A DNA stretch of 64,000 bases from Prorocentrum cordatum (taxonomy: Eukaryota > Sar > Dinophyceae > Prorocentrales > Prorocentraceae): contig CAUYUJ010016913.1 in NCBI GenBank assembly GCA_963575745.1, positions 47,501 to 111,500 of the forward strand, given 5' to 3'. The notes beneath the pieces were generated by a model. It made no database searches and was not told the DNA's origin. It saw only the letters and a program-made list of their open reading frames with translations. Of the stretch, positions 28,478 to 38,520 are shown in pieces (within the stretch, counting starts at the first letter, position 1; every line of letters starts with the position of its first letter). The position numbers and the translations under genes are program-made.

Positions 28478-28592
28478 ACCTACCACGAAATTGTTGAACC
28501 CCCAAACTATACTCTGCGAGCATAAGCCCGACTTGTTAAAACAAGACAGTCTCAGCCAGAAATGTTCTAAGAACATTCCGTGCAGACCACCA
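28478..28592. mobile_element. partial family E element
   Basis: GACCTACCACGAAATTG, CATAAGCCCGACTTG, AATGTTCTAAGAACATT, GTGCAGACCACCA. The right terminal repeat is missing; a GAG-rich stretch follows. Confidence 0.55.
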
Positions 28593-28834
28593 GGAGGAGG
28601 CACAGCGTTCCCCCGAGGAGGAGGAGGAAGAAGAAGAGGAATTGGAGGGGGGAGGGAGGAGAAGGGGGGAGGAAAAGGGAGGGAGGAGGGGGGGGGAAGC
28701 GGAGAACGAGGAGGAACGAGGAGGATAAGGTCGAACGGACTTCGAAAAAAGGTCAAGTGGGGCCCGGGTGGGACCTGGGGCGGTGTGCGAGGCGAGTGAC
28801 TGCTCAAGTGCCGTACCTCTCCACGACCCTCGCC

Positions 28835-29115
28835 CGCAGGCGAGAAGAGGTGCTCGGCCCTCCTCAACGGAGACTCCCGAAATCCGAGCCCCGAGTCTTC
28901 CTGCTGCAGAAGACGCACCCAGCGCACAACCTCGTCAGGCCTGACAAGACCATGCAACTGAGCGACGCGGGAGGCGCCGAGGACCTCCGGTTGCACATGC
29001 CCAAGCTGCTCTTCGCCCGCAGGCGAGAAGAGGTGCTCGGTCCTCTTCGCGGATGCTCCCGAGATCCGAGCCTGAGCCTTCCTGCTACAGAGAACGCATC
29101 CAGCGCACAAACAGA
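28835..29115. repeat. tandem duplication of ~185-bp unit, coding-like
   Basis: CGCAGGCGAGAAGAGGTGCT, TCCCGAAATCCGAGCC, CTTCCTGCTGCAGA and GCATCCAGCGCACAA occur twice; a third partial unit (GCAACTGAGCGACGCGGG) is at 29465-29525. Plus frame: DKTMQLSDAGGAEDLRLHMP with LFARRREEVLG. Minus frame: SRVAQLHGLVRPDEVV. The coding strand is undecided. Confidence 0.6.
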
Positions 29116-29172
29116 CGAAAACCGGTCCCAAGGTCGACGTCATGAAAAAGTCACGACGCCGGGGTCCTGGGC
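29110..29172 (-). mobile_element. partial family A element
   Basis: AAACCGGTCCCAAGGTCGAC with ATGAAAAAGTCACGACG and GGGGTCCTGGG. Confidence 0.45.
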
Positions 29173-29812
29173 TGGAGGATGTCTCGGGCGCCGCGGCCTT
29201 CTCGGAACGTCCTGGACGGCTCTGAGAGCGTTCTGGAACGCTCTGGAACGGATCTATCCTCGTCCTAGCCCCGGCCGATCCTACGCCACGAAAATAAATA
29301 TACAGGCACCCTCCGACGAACTTTGCATGTACCTTCAGGAGGGGACGGTGTGTAAAATCGCTGGCTCCCAGTTGTGATTTATGCACCGCCCCCCCCGAGG
29401 CCAAGGAACAATCCAGTGGAGGGTGTCTGTGTTTTGTTTTCGTGGCATCAGGCCTTGCAAGGCCATGCAACTGAGCGACGCGGGAGGCGTCAAGGGCCTC
29501 CGAATGCACATGCCTTAGCTGCTCATTGTTCCTCGCAATGCCCCTCCCCCCACTGAACCAGCCAGCCTACAACAGCCGGCAGTGATGAAGAGGCCCCGTC
29601 GGCCGCGACGCGAGTGGCCCCAGAGCCCACGACCCCTTCCCCATGGGGTAGTGTTGCGTCCCGGACCCACTGTTGGGTAACGGGCCCCCAGGTGCCAAAC
29701 TCTGGGAAAAAAAAACGCCGGAACCGAACAGAAAGCTCTCCGGAGATCTGGGCCTGCTCCATGGCGGCCTTGGCTGAAGCCTCAGCGGACAGATGTTGTG
29801 TTTGCATTATTT

Positions 29813-30050
29813 TCGGTAACGATCGCTACCCTCGGCGACTCCGAAGGGTGTGGTTTGCAAGGGGTGCGGTTTGCAATCAGCACCCTGGGGGACACCCCGG
29901 GGTGCGGGCGGGGACCTCGACGGAGCTCTCCGCCGCACCCCGAAGAGGCCCGAGGAGGACAGTGTCGTGCCCCCCAGGCCCCATAGGCGCCGATCGCAAA
30001 CCACACCCCGGCGTAACCACACCCTTTGCAGTCGTCGCTACCCGGGGAGA
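29813..30050. mobile_element. inverted-repeat element, ~60 bp arms
   Basis: The left arm GATCGCTACCC ... GAAGGGTGTGGTTTGCAAGG is inverted at the right as CCACACCCTTTGCAG ... CGTCGCTACCCGG. A GGGTGTGGTT/GGGTGCGGTTTGC direct pair is also present. Single copy here. Confidence 0.6.
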
Positions 30051-30344
30051 GGCTGGGGGGCCCGGGGAACAGTAGCGCTTGGGCTGGGCGGGGCACGTCG
30101 GGGCGGGGGGTGCGCAGCGATCGCCACAATTGGCATGGGCGCCAGCGCCAGCTTGTGCGGGAGGTGTCCAGGACCATATGATCGTTATCGCTGCCAAGGG
30201 GCAAGGCTGGCCCCGGGTACCCACCGTGTCGCCCCCGAGATCCACCAGAAAAGAGCCCGTGAAAAAACACGACCTAAACCCCATCCTCCTGCGCAATTCT
30301 TCGAGCCGATCGGTCCGTGATGGCCCCAGGGCCCGAAACCAGGC

Positions 30345-30520
30345 GAAAACGCCCGAAGTGAAAAAAAATACAACCCCAGACATCCGGCGTCTCGAGTTGA
30401 TCGAGACACGGACCCCCCAACCTCTCGACCACCTCACTGGGACCGGTCGTTCATCCCGAGCCGTTTTTTGACGGCCCCGAGGCCCAGAGAGGGTCTCGCA
30501 GGCGGAAAACTGCGAAAATC
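30345..30520 (+). mobile_element. family A element, copy 9 (degraded ends)
   Basis: GACACGGACCCCCCAACC, TTCATCCCGAGCCGTTTTTTG and GGCCCCGAGGCCCAGAG. Confidence 0.5.
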
Positions 30521-30532
30521 GAGAAACCAAGA

Positions 30533-30660
30533 GGTACCGATACCGCTATTCCCATGACCTCTCCTGGGGTGCGTCCTGACCAGTTCTTCAAGGCGAACCA
30601 AGCGGTGGCGACGAGGGCCTCCACAGAAGCCCCCGACGGGGAAACGGAGGCAAAGTGGCG
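30533..30660. repeat. family H repeat, copy 3
   Basis: TGACCTCTCCTGGGGTGCG, CTGACCAGTTCTTCAAGGC, GTGGCGACGAGGGCCTCC. Confidence 0.55.
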
Positions 30661-30770
30661 ACCTGGGTATTCCTTCTTCCTCCCCTGCCAAACGCTGAGC
30701 CACCTCCGTCTCGGCTGTCTTCGAGACGCTTGGGACGTCTTGGGGGCCCGAGACTGCAGCACGAAACAAG
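30640..30770 (-). CDS. possible exon, unknown protein
   Basis: After the acceptor GTGCTGCAG: SGPQDVPSVSKTAETEVAQR, LAGEEEGIPRSPLCLRF. Good GC3, charged and soluble-looking. It runs into the family H repeat. No domain. Confidence 0.37.
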
Positions 30771-30844
30771 GCACCGAGCTTCACGCTTCGCGCCTGGCGA
30801 GGCCGCCCCAGGGCCGGGCGCGGGCCGGGCCGGGCCGGGCCGGG

Positions 30845-31000
30845 CCGTCATCGTCGCCGTCGTCGTCGCCGTCGTCGTCGCCGTCGACGTCGCCGTTGTC
30901 GTCGAAGTCGTCGTCGAAGTCGTCGCTTTCGTCGTCGCCGTCGCCGTCGTCGCCGTCGTCGCCGTCGCCGTCGTCGTCGTCGCCGCCGTCGTCGCCGTCT
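30845..31000. repeat. GTC tract
   Basis: GTCGTCGCC units, directly abutting the long hairpin. Confidence 0.9.
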
Positions 31001-31320
31001 TGAGACGAAGCCGTCACGAGGAGGGAGGGGGAGGAGAGCACTCAGGGGCTCAGGGGCCCGTCGATGCGAACTCCCATCCCAAAAAACGTATCAACCAGAA
31101 CGGGCCAATGCTGCTTTCAAAGCTTGATGGCACCAGCGATGGAGAGCTTATCTCTCGTGGCTGTGACTGTTGGAGATAAGCTCTCCATCGTTGGTGCCGT
31201 CAAGCTTTGAAAACAGCATTCGCCCGCTCTGGTTGATACGTTTTTGGTGCTGGGATCTCGCATCGATGGGCCCGTGAGTGCTCTCCTCCCCCATCCGTCC
31301 TCGTGCCAGCTTCGTCTCAC
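31001..31320. repeat. long hairpin: 154-bp arms, 18-nt loop
   Basis: The left arm TGAGACGAAGCC ... GAGCGGGCC..AAGCTTGATGGCACC ... GGAGAGCTTATCTC is inverted in the right arm GAGATAAGCTCTCC ... GGTGCCGTCAAGCTT ... GGCTTCGTCTCA with a modest number of mismatches. The loop is 31155-31172. The right arm overlaps a minus-strand coding frame, so the left arm looks like an inverted duplicate of coding sequence. Confidence 0.85.
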
Positions 31321-31420
31321 GAGGTTCGCTGCAATGCGAGTGGCTGCACTAAGCTTCTCGGAGACAAGGTCGTGATTCCCTGCGTTGTTGGACTCTTTTC
31401 TGGTTCTGCCGGATCTGACC
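31173..31420 (-). CDS. coding segment in and beside the hairpin
   Basis: A minus frame with RTRKESNNAGNHDLVSEKLS, AATRIAANLVRRSWHEDGWG, RRALTGPSMRDPSTK. It is adjacent to the segment 31421-31568 but in another frame, with no room for an intron. Either a frame disruption lies near 31420 or only one segment is functional. Unknown function. Confidence 0.4.
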
Positions 31421-31568
31421 TCACGGGCTCCGCCAGGGCAGCCCGAGGCGCCGGCCCTCCAAGGAGAGCTGCGGCACGAGGTCCAGCGCGGCGGCCAGGC
31501 ACGCGTGCGCGGTGGCCACGAGGCTCCTTCTTGCGCGGGGGGGGCCCAGTACGCACAGGGGTTCTGTT
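31421..31568 (-). CDS. probable exon after element D
   Basis: After the acceptor ACAACAG at the end of element D: EPLCVLGPPRARRSLVATAH, ACLAAALDLVPQLSLEGRRL, GLPWRSP, then stop. High GC3. Its last codons overlap the start of the next frame. Family unknown. Confidence 0.43.
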
Positions 31569-31569
31569 G

Positions 31570-31774
31570 TAGAGGCCTCCCAGATGTGGTTCGAGCAGAT
31601 GCGGTCGGAGGATCGCGCCGCATCGCCGATACATCGGCGATGCATCGACGATGCATCGGCGACGTCGGCGAGGCATCGGCGACGCCGGCGTGGACAAGAT
31701 CGGACCCGATGCATTGGCGATGCAGCGCGATCCTCCGACTCGTTATCTACTCCGACCCCACCTGGGAGGCCTAG
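31570..31774. mobile_element. family D element, copy 1
   Basis: AGAGGCCTCCCAGATGTGG and CCACCTGGGAGGCCTAG are inverted ends, with GTCGGAGGATCGCG and CGCGATCCTCCGAC just inside. The centre holds repeated GCATCGGCGACG. Confidence 0.75.
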
Positions 31775-31794
31775 ATGGCGAGACATGCTCGCGT

Positions 31795-31958
31795 CGTGGG
31801 ACATCCCGACGGGGGGGTTTTGGCCGCGGTCGGCCTGCGGGGGGCCCTCGCCAGGCCCTGGGGCAGTCAACAACTCACTGCGCGGGGCGAAAGGGCTGCC
31901 CTGGGGAAAGGGTCGGGACGTCCAGGGACCGCGTGATGAGAAAATCAGGGCATCGCAT
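31795..31958 (-). mobile_element. family A element, copy 10
   Basis: TTTTGGCCGCGGTCGGCC, CCCTCGCCAGGCCCTGGGG, GGAAAGGGTCGGGACGTCC, GATGAGAAAATCAGGGC. Terminal CCAGACCCC is weak. Confidence 0.5.
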
Positions 31959-32104
31959 GTCATGGGTGTCCCGTACACATTTCTTAGGCAGACCACTGGC
32001 CGCACACAGCTATGGCGTCGTCTGTCCGATCCTCCTGCTGCTCCTCCTGCTCCTCCTCCTTCTTCTCCTCTTCTCGCCCCTCCTCTTCCCCCAGAGGTTT
32101 CTCC

Positions 32105-32329
32105 GAGTGTGCTGCTTCTCACGTTCCCATCCGTATCTGTCGAACGACCTTTCACGTGCTTTACCTTTTTTGTGGCAAACGTCGCTCAGGTGACGTTCAA
32201 TGGCAGGTGAAGCTTGCAGTTGAGCAGCCGTCAGCCAACATCATGGAGTGTGCCGAAAACATCAGGTGCCGTCGTGTCATGAACACGGAGGGGAGGGGGC
32301 CTCCTGTGGGCGTCTTGGAAGCAATCTGA
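32105..32329 (+). CDS. terminal exon, unknown protein
   Basis: Seventy-five codons to TGA at 32327-32329: IRICRTTFHVLYLFCGKRR, DVQWQVKLAVEQPSANIM, CAENIRCRRVMNTEGRG, PVGVLEAI. An acceptor (CTTCCCCCAG) precedes it after a CTC-rich polypyrimidine run. The codon mix is less GC-biased than neighbours. Four cysteines could bind metal, but no family is recognised. Confidence 0.45.
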   Translation, partial: ECAASHVPIRICRTTFHVLYLFCGKRRSGDVQWQVKLAVEQPSANIMECAENIRCRRVMNTEGRGPPVGVLEAI

Positions 32330-32544
32330 GCAGCTTAGAATTGGGTCTCAATAACTGTTCTCTACGGCATGGCTTCTAGCCGAACGTCTGAGGGCCGGCA
32401 CTGGAGGCTGGCTCGAGCACCCCGCCACCCCCTCCTGGGCCCCCGAGGCTCCCACCTCTTTCCGCTGGCGCCCCACGCAGGCCCCTGCTGCAGCACCTTG
32501 TGGTGCCAGCTCCCTCTTTGATCAGTGTGAGCTTCAGGACAGCA

Positions 32545-33180
32545 GCGTGTGCCCGTCGACGGTCGGTCGAGCGCACACCTGCATCCTGTCCACACGCATG
32601 ACTGCTTTACTCCGTCACCTCCAAGACTCTCCTGGCCATGGCAGTGGGGGGCCGCAGGAGCCTCTTGGGCAAGAACGAGGCTGGTGGATGACGGCCTCAC
32701 GAAGACGAACCCCGCGGGCCTCTGCAACGCACTGGCCACGGCTGTCGCTGACTGGGTGCATTCCCTCCTTCGCGGCCCCTCCCCCTCGACCAACCCTGAC
32801 GTGTCCCAGCTTGTGTGCACGCCTCACGCCTAACGATGCGGCCGTGCGCGAATCTCTCATGGAATGTTCGCCAGTTTGCGCAAGGATGCTCCAGAGATCT
32901 CGACCCCCCTCCCGACTTCGCTGGCATTTCCCGAGCGGTTCGCGTCCGAGCGGATGCGGAGGCTTTCAGATTTTTGGACTCCGATCCGGAGCCCGAGGAT
33001 GATGACAAAGCTCAGGTTCACCCACCTTCTCAGGATTCGGTGATGCCTCTGGGTGACCTCTCGGTCGAGGCCAACGCCGAACAAGAGGTCGTGGACCAGC
33101 TCCTCGGCGCTTTTGAAAAACAAGCTGCTTCCTGGCTGCTGATCTCTTTCCCTCCGCCTCTCATTCCGTCTTCTCCAGGA
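32545..33180 (+). pseudogene. coding region with frame shifts, unknown
   Basis: Three plus frames carry consecutive protein-like text: RLVDDGLTKTNPAGLCNAL with ATAVADWVHSLLRG (32680-32830), NDAAVRESLMECSPVCARML (32830-32895), and DPPPDFAGISRAVRVRADAE with RFLDSDPEPEDDDKAQVH and EQEVVDQLLGAFEKQ (32900-33125). The frames switch without room for introns, suggesting a decayed gene. The acidic DPEPEDDD stretch is linker-like. Minus frames are also partly open. Confidence 0.38.
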
Positions 33181-33400
33181 GAGCCCAGAATCGAATCGAT
33201 AAGTTGGATCGGCGATCGAAATGAATCGGATCGGCAGAAATCGGCAGCCAAGTCGGGAAAAGTCGAATCGGCGGAATTCGGCATGCTAAAGTAGGCCTCC
33301 ATTGAGAATATCGGAGCCCGAATCGGAATCCCAAGTCGAATCGAATCGAAATCGGAAGCCATCGACATCGAACCGAATCGGAGCGGAGGAATCGAAACGA
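33180..33400. repeat. family L repeat (AATCGG), copy 1
   Basis: AATCGAATCG, AATCGGATCGG and AATCGGCAG units; AGGCCTCCATTGAG in the middle is shared with 47090. Related stretches are at 40798-40868, 46090-46210 and 48560-48775. Confidence 0.65.
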
Positions 33401-33429
33401 GCCCTGCTCCTCCCCCTGCCCCCCCCCCC

Positions 33430-33625
33430 CCTCACCTCCGCACAGCAGGCCAGGATCGCAGCCGACCGCGAGGCGGCCCGCCGCCTCCGCCACGAGGCTC
33501 GCGGGCGGGGGGGGAGCCGCCGGCTGGCGCCCCGGGGCGAGGCGGGACCGCCCCGCCCCTCCCGCTCGCCGTCGCTCGGGCGTCCGTTCCCCGAGCACTG
33601 TTCGGCTTCGCGCGTGTCTTTTTTT
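33430..33625 (+). CDS. probable exon, Arg/Ala-rich
   Basis: After a C-run and the acceptor CCTCCGCACAG: QARIAADREAARRLRHEARG, then RLAPRGEAGPPRPSRSPS. The first 20 residues look like a charged helix; the rest is disordered. High GC3. No family. The upstream intron may be the L repeat. Confidence 0.4.
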
Positions 33626-33824
33626 TTCGCGGGGCGGTCCACGAAGGCACCCCTGGGTGTCACACGTCCGCGAGGCGCCAAGGCTCCTGCTTCGAGGGGC
33701 CCGCCCAAGGGGAGAGGGCGCCTCGGGAGGCGGCTCGGGGCCGCCCGGCCTGGCACGGCATGCGGGGCCAGGCCGCCTCCGCCTCCGCCTCTCTCTCTCT
33801 CTCTCTCTCTTTTCTCTGCGATGG

Positions 33825-34060
33825 TTGACACTGTGTCTTGTAGAGGAAGGGCTCCCAATCGAGGACGGCACTGACCCCATTCCGTCGTTGAGCGAACGAC
33901 GAGGACCAGCTGGCTACCCGCAAGATGCGACCCTGGGCAAGGGTGGCGTCTTGGTCGGCGGCTTTACGGGGGCACGGCGAGCCGAAACCCACTCGCGCAA
34001 GCCGCTGCTGTCGCATCGCATTTGGCGACTCCGCATGGGCGGCTCTGGAACACGCCGGCG
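33825..34060 (+). CDS. possible exon overlapping an M repeat
   Basis: The frame CLVEEGLPIEDGTDPIPSLS, RRGPAGYPQDATLGKGGVLV runs into repeat M (GCGACCCTGGGCAAGGG at 33929). A CT microsatellite lies just upstream (33789-33813). Weak. Confidence 0.28.
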
Positions 34061-34134
34061 GACAATGCTGGGTTCGAGCCTCGGCGGACAGAGATCTGGC
34101 AGCACATGCATGCGCGTATGCATGCCAAGGAGGA

Positions 34135-34312
34135 CAGGGAGGAGAAGGAGGAGAAGGAGGAAGACGAGGAAGACGAGAAGGAGGAGGAGGAGGAGGAGGA
34201 GGAGGGAGGAAGGGGAGGAGGAATGGGAGGAGGAGGAGGAGGAAGAGGATGAATAGAAGGAGGAGGAGAAGACGTAGGAGGAAGATGAGGAGGAGGAAAA
34301 GGAGGAGCAACG
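34135..34312. repeat. GAG tract
   Basis: GGAGGA/GAAGAC units. Confidence 0.95.
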
Positions 34313-34319
34313 AAACCTA

Positions 34320-34868
34320 AGACTCATAAACGATGTTGGGATACACCCTCCCTCCAAGCTCCCTCTTCATACCTTGATAACGTATAATACGGACGGGTGG
34401 TAAGGACGCAAGAACCTTGGAAGCCGAAGTTGGGATTGCTGGGCAGCGGGCGACCAAAACCCCAGAGACACAATGGTATCCTAACCCGCCCCCGTCCTTG
34501 CCCAATTGGCGTCGGGGCCCACAGCAAAAACAACGCAAAGGCGCAAGGGTACCCTGAAAATCCGCGCGTCCCTCTGGGCATGGAGCCAAAATCAAAGGGT
34601 ACCTGCTCGGGTATGCAACGCGGCGCATGCTGCGGGCGCAAGGACGCGCAAAGGCCCCATGCCTGCTCCGCGACGTTAGGGCCACGTCCGCCCGCGACCG
34701 AGGCGACGGCCGAAGGCGGAGGCGGGGCGAGCCCAAGGACGGCCAAGCGAACCCTGCCTGGCCTGCGTCCTTAAGGCCGTGTCCGCCCGCGAAGGAGAAA
34801 GCGACCGAGTGCGGCGACGGCGCGACCAAGGACGGCCAAGAGAACCCTGCTTGGCCAACGTGCTCCAT
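34320..34868. other. satellite-flanking region, no clear gene
   Basis: It contains a ~95-bp pair (CGTCCGCCCGCGACCGAGGC and CGTGTCCGCCCGCGAAGGAG, each followed by GGACGGCCAAG(C/A)GAACCCTG). Related sequence is found on the far side of the satellite (36730-36860). AAGGGTACC motifs recur at 34545, 34595, 36975, 37060 and 37297. Confidence 0.45.
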
Positions 34869-34869
34869 A

Positions 34870-36720
34870 TGCTTCCCCTGTGTAGCAAACAGCGCACAGG
34901 TGACCCCCCAGCAGGTGGGTCATCCGAGAATTGACTGGCGAAAGCAATTTGCTTCACTTGCCGTCTGGGCCTCAAAATGAGCTGGCGCAATCGTGCTGCA
35001 CACGCTTCCTGTGGAGCGCGCAACGCACCGGTGACCCACTACCGGGTGGGCACCCCAAAACTGGTTGCGAAACGCCAACCGTGTCACTTGCATGCTGACC
35101 CTCAGCATGAGCTGGTGCATTCGATTCCGCGCGCTTCCCCTGTGTAGCGTACAACGCACACGTGACCCACAAGCGGGTGGGTCACCCAATAACTGGCATG
35201 AGACAAACCACGTGTGCCACTTGCATTCCGGACCTCAACATGTTTGTGCATTCGAACTACATGTGTTTCCCCTGAGCGGCGCGCAACGCACAGGTGACCC
35301 TACCAGCGGGCGGCTCACCCGAACACTGGTTGAGAAAAATCCATCGCTGCACTTGCATCCTGGTCCTCCATACGAGGTGGTGCAACTGTGATCCACACGC
35401 TTCCGCTGTGTAGCGCTCAACGCGCAGGCGACCACCAGCGGGTGGGTCACCCGAGAACGGGCTGAGAAAAACCCGTCGTTCCGCTTGCTTGTCTGTGTAT
35501 CGACATGAGTTGGTGCAGTCGTGCTGCACACGCTTCCTGTGGAGCGCGCAACGCCCCGGTGACCCGCTACCAGGTGGGTCACCCGAGAACTGGTTGAAAA
35601 AACTGAGTGCTCTGCTTGCATGTTGGGCCTCGACATGGGTGAATGGAATGGTGCTCCGCACGAGTCCCTGTGTAGCGCGCAACGCACAGGAGACCCACCA
35701 GAGGGTGGGTCACACGAAGACGGGCTGAGAAAAACCAGCTGTGTCACTTGCACCCTGGCCCTCAACATGAGTTGGTGAAATCGTGCTCCACTCGCTTCCC
35801 CTGTGTAGCGCTCAGCGCACAGGTGACCCGCCAGAAGGTGGGTCACCCAAAAACTTATGGCTTTACTTGCCATCTGGGCCTCAGCACGAGTTGGTGCAAT
35901 CATGCTCAACACGCTTCCCCTGTGTAGCGCGCAACGCACAGCTGACCCACAAGCGGGTGGGTCACCCGAAAACCGACTGAGAACAACCTATCGTATCACT
36001 TGCACGCTGGGCCTCAGCATGAGTTGGTGCAATCGTGCTCCACACGCTTCTCATGTGTAGCGCGCAACGCACTGGTGACCCTACCAGCGGGTGGGTCATC
36101 CGAAAACTGGCTGAGAAAATCAATCGCTTCACTTGCATCCTGGACCTCAATACGAGGTGGTGCAATCGTGCTCCACACGCTTCCGCTGTGTAGCGCTTAA
36201 CGCGCAGGTGACCCACAAGCGGGTGGGTCACCCGAAAACCGACTGAGAACAACCTATCGTATCACTTGCACGCTGGGCCTCAGCATGAGTTGGTGCAATC
36301 GTGCTCCACACGCTTCTCATGTGTAGCGCGCAACGCACTGGTGACCCTACCAGCGGGTGGGTCATCCGAAAACTGGCTGAGAAAATCAATCGCTTCACTT
36401 GCATCCTGGACCTCAATACGAGGTGGTGCAATCGTGCTCCACACGCTTCCGCTGTGTAGCGCTCAACGCGCAGGTGACCCACCAGCGGGTGGGTCACCCG
36501 AGAACGGGCTGAGAAAAAACCGTCGCTCCGCTTGCTTTCTGGACCTCAACATGAGATGGCGCATTCGTACTCCAGGTGCAGCGCACAGGTGGCCCACCAG
36601 CGAGTGGGTCACCCGAACAACTGGTGGAGAAAATCCACTTGTGTCACCTGCGCGCTGGGCCTCAATAAGGGTGGGTGCGCCCGTGCTCCGTGCGCTTCCC
36701 TCGTGCAGCGCGCGACGCGC
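34870..36720. repeat. 133-bp satellite, about 15 units
   Basis: Each unit has GTGTAGCGCGCAACGCACAG, GTGACCCACCAGCGGGTGGG, TCACCCGAGAACTGG, CACTTGCATCCTGGACCTCA, GTGGTGCAATCGTGCTCCAC. Unit starts fall at about 34880, 35011, 35142, 35270, 35408, 35541, 35672, 35803, 35921, 36055, 36188, 36321, 36454, 36577 and 36705. A two-unit block (~36001-36266) is repeated almost identically at 36267-36532, a young higher-order duplication. GACCC(A)CC..GGGTGGGTC inside each unit is a small palindrome. Confidence 0.92.
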
Positions 36721-36889
36721 CAGTGGCCCACGTCCTCGTGGCACCGCCCGCCCGCGAAGGACGAGAGCGACCCAGGGCAGCGGCGGCGCGCCCGAGGGCG
36801 GCCAGGGGAGGCACCCCTGGCCACTGCCCTCACGGCCACGCCCGCCCACAGATCGAGCCACGGGCGAGGACGAGGGCGGCGCGCCGACG

Positions 36890-36970
36890 GACGACCCGGC
36901 GGGCGAGGACGAGGAGGAGGAGGAGGACGAGGAGGAGGAGGAGGGGGAGGAGGAGGACGAAGACGACGGG
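36890..36970. repeat. GAG/GAC tract
   Basis: GGACGAGGAGGAGG units at the distal flank of the satellite. Confidence 0.9.
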
Positions 36971-37077
36971 CCAAGGGTACCTCTTGTAGCCCGCGTTCGT
37001 AGAGCAGCTGCCCCCCCAGAAGAGCGCCCCGCCGCGCAGCCGAGGGACGGCGCCCGGCCCAAGGGTACCCTACGCTT

Positions 37078-37232
37078 GTGGATGCCATGACATTGGATGT
37101 GTTTAAAATGTGTAAGGCAGTTAAAAAAACTGCTTCAAACATGTATTTGCATAGTTAAAACATGTTCGACACATTTTCTAGACAACCGGAAACTGTTTGG
37201 CAGCATGCTTCCTCTCCCTTGGCCGTCCTCCA
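37078..37232. mobile_element. family G element, copy 2
   Basis: GTGGATGCCATGACATTGGA to TTGGCCGTCCTCCAC; the AT-rich centre with TTAAAACATGTTCGAC parallels copy 1. GTTTGGCA(A/G)CATG is shared near the right end. Confidence 0.65.
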
Positions 37233-37344
37233 CAACCCTAGGGGGCTGGCCGATGGAAACGGCAAAGGACAGGCCGCAGAGGCAAGGACACAAGGGTACC
37301 CTGGAGAAGGCGCGCGCCCTTACTACATATGCGCGTTGGCTGTA

Positions 37345-38155
37345 GGCCCCATACCAGGGTTCACTTCCACCGGGGAAGTGCCCCGTTGGAAGACAAATGT
37401 GTGAAAATCCTGAAGCGTCCCAAAACACCATTCTTCGGACCCCAACACCGCGAGTCAACCTGACCGTTGCGTCTTGACGATCCTGAATCGCGCCAGAACG
37501 CTATTTCTGGGACTTCAACACCGCGAATCAACGTAACTGTTGCGCCCTGACAACCCTGAATCGCTCGAATACACAAAGGTCTGGATGGTTGATCCTGAAT
37601 CATGAACACCCGCGAAACCCTTGCAAACGTTGAAAGCGAATGTGCACGGCACTATGACGAGAGCCACATGTTGAAAAACATTAGCGCTCAATCCGCGAAA
37701 CTGTTGCAAATTGTTTAAACGAATGTGCGCGGCGCTGAGGCGAGAACCACGTGTTGAGAACGGCCCGTCATCAATCCGTAAAGCTCTTCCAATTGTATGA
37801 TACGAATATGCGCGGCACTGAGGCGCCACATTTTGAAAACGATCCGCCCTCAATCCGAGGAACTGTTGCACATGTACAAGAGGAGTGTGCGCGGCGCTAT
37901 GGCCAGAACGATCTGTTTAAAGTGACCCGCCCTCAATCCGTGAAACCCTTGCAAATATTAAAAAAATGTTGTGCGCGGCGCTATGGCGAGAGCCAGATTT
38001 TGAAAGCGACCCGCCCTCCAAGTGTGAAACTGTTGCGAGATTCTAAGCTCCAGGCTGGTCAACCATAAATGGTAAGGAAGTCTCAAGCGGAACGCCTGGG
38101 CCGCCCTTCGACTGGCCATGGGGGAGCGACAGGAAGGAGCTCTTCATGAGGAGAA
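37345..38155 (-). repeat. long repeat X, copy 2 (inverted)
   Basis: Reverse-orientation match to 21645-22428: ~70-bp units (AACACCGCGAGTCAACC, AACACCGCGAATCAACG) then ~85-bp units (AATGTGCGCGGCGCTGAGGC, CGCCCTCAATCCGTGAAAC). The end CCATAAATGGTAAGGAAGTC corresponds to CTTCCTCACCATGTATG in copy 1. Confidence 0.7.
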
Positions 38156-38157
38156 CG

Positions 38158-38312
38158 CCTGGAGGAGGAGGAGAAGTAAGAGGAGGAGGAGGAGGAGGAG
38201 GAGGAGGAGGAGGAGGAGGAGGAGGAGGAGGAGGAGAGGGAGGAGGAGGAGGAGGAGGAGGAGGAGGAGGAGGAGGAGGAGGAGGAGGAGGAGGAGGAGG
38301 AGGAGGGAGGAC
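38158..38312. repeat. GAG tract
   Basis: GGAGGA units with a single GAGAGG interruption. Confidence 0.95.
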
Positions 38313-38319
38313 AGGGGGA

Positions 38320-38520
38320 AGACCCCAGCGACTCTGACCCCGCACAGCAGCGGGCCACTGCGGCGAATGGGCCACTCCTCCCTCGCGCCTGGCCGCCCGG
38401 CCTCGGCCCTCCTGGCGGCCGCTCTCGGGGACCATCCGGGCCGCCGCCCGGAACGCGCCCTCGGCAAGGCGCGGCCGGTGGAGCGCACTGCGAGGCAGGA
38501 TCGACGGCGAGCGAAGGGGG
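38320..38520 (-). CDS. probable exon, unknown
   Basis: A minus-strand frame with almost all third positions G or C: SILPRSALHRPRLAEGAFRA, AARMVPESGRQEGRGRAARR, EGGVAHSPQWPAAVRGQSRW. A donor CGCTG|GGTCTT follows, then the GAG/CTC tract. The plus strand also has an open frame (ALGDHPGRRPERALGKAR) with weaker GC3. No family. Confidence 0.4.

Noticed and set aside
34870-36720. Could the regularly spaced repeats be a CRISPR array?
   Set aside because: The whole 133-bp unit is repeated; there are no unique spacers and the genome is eukaryotic.
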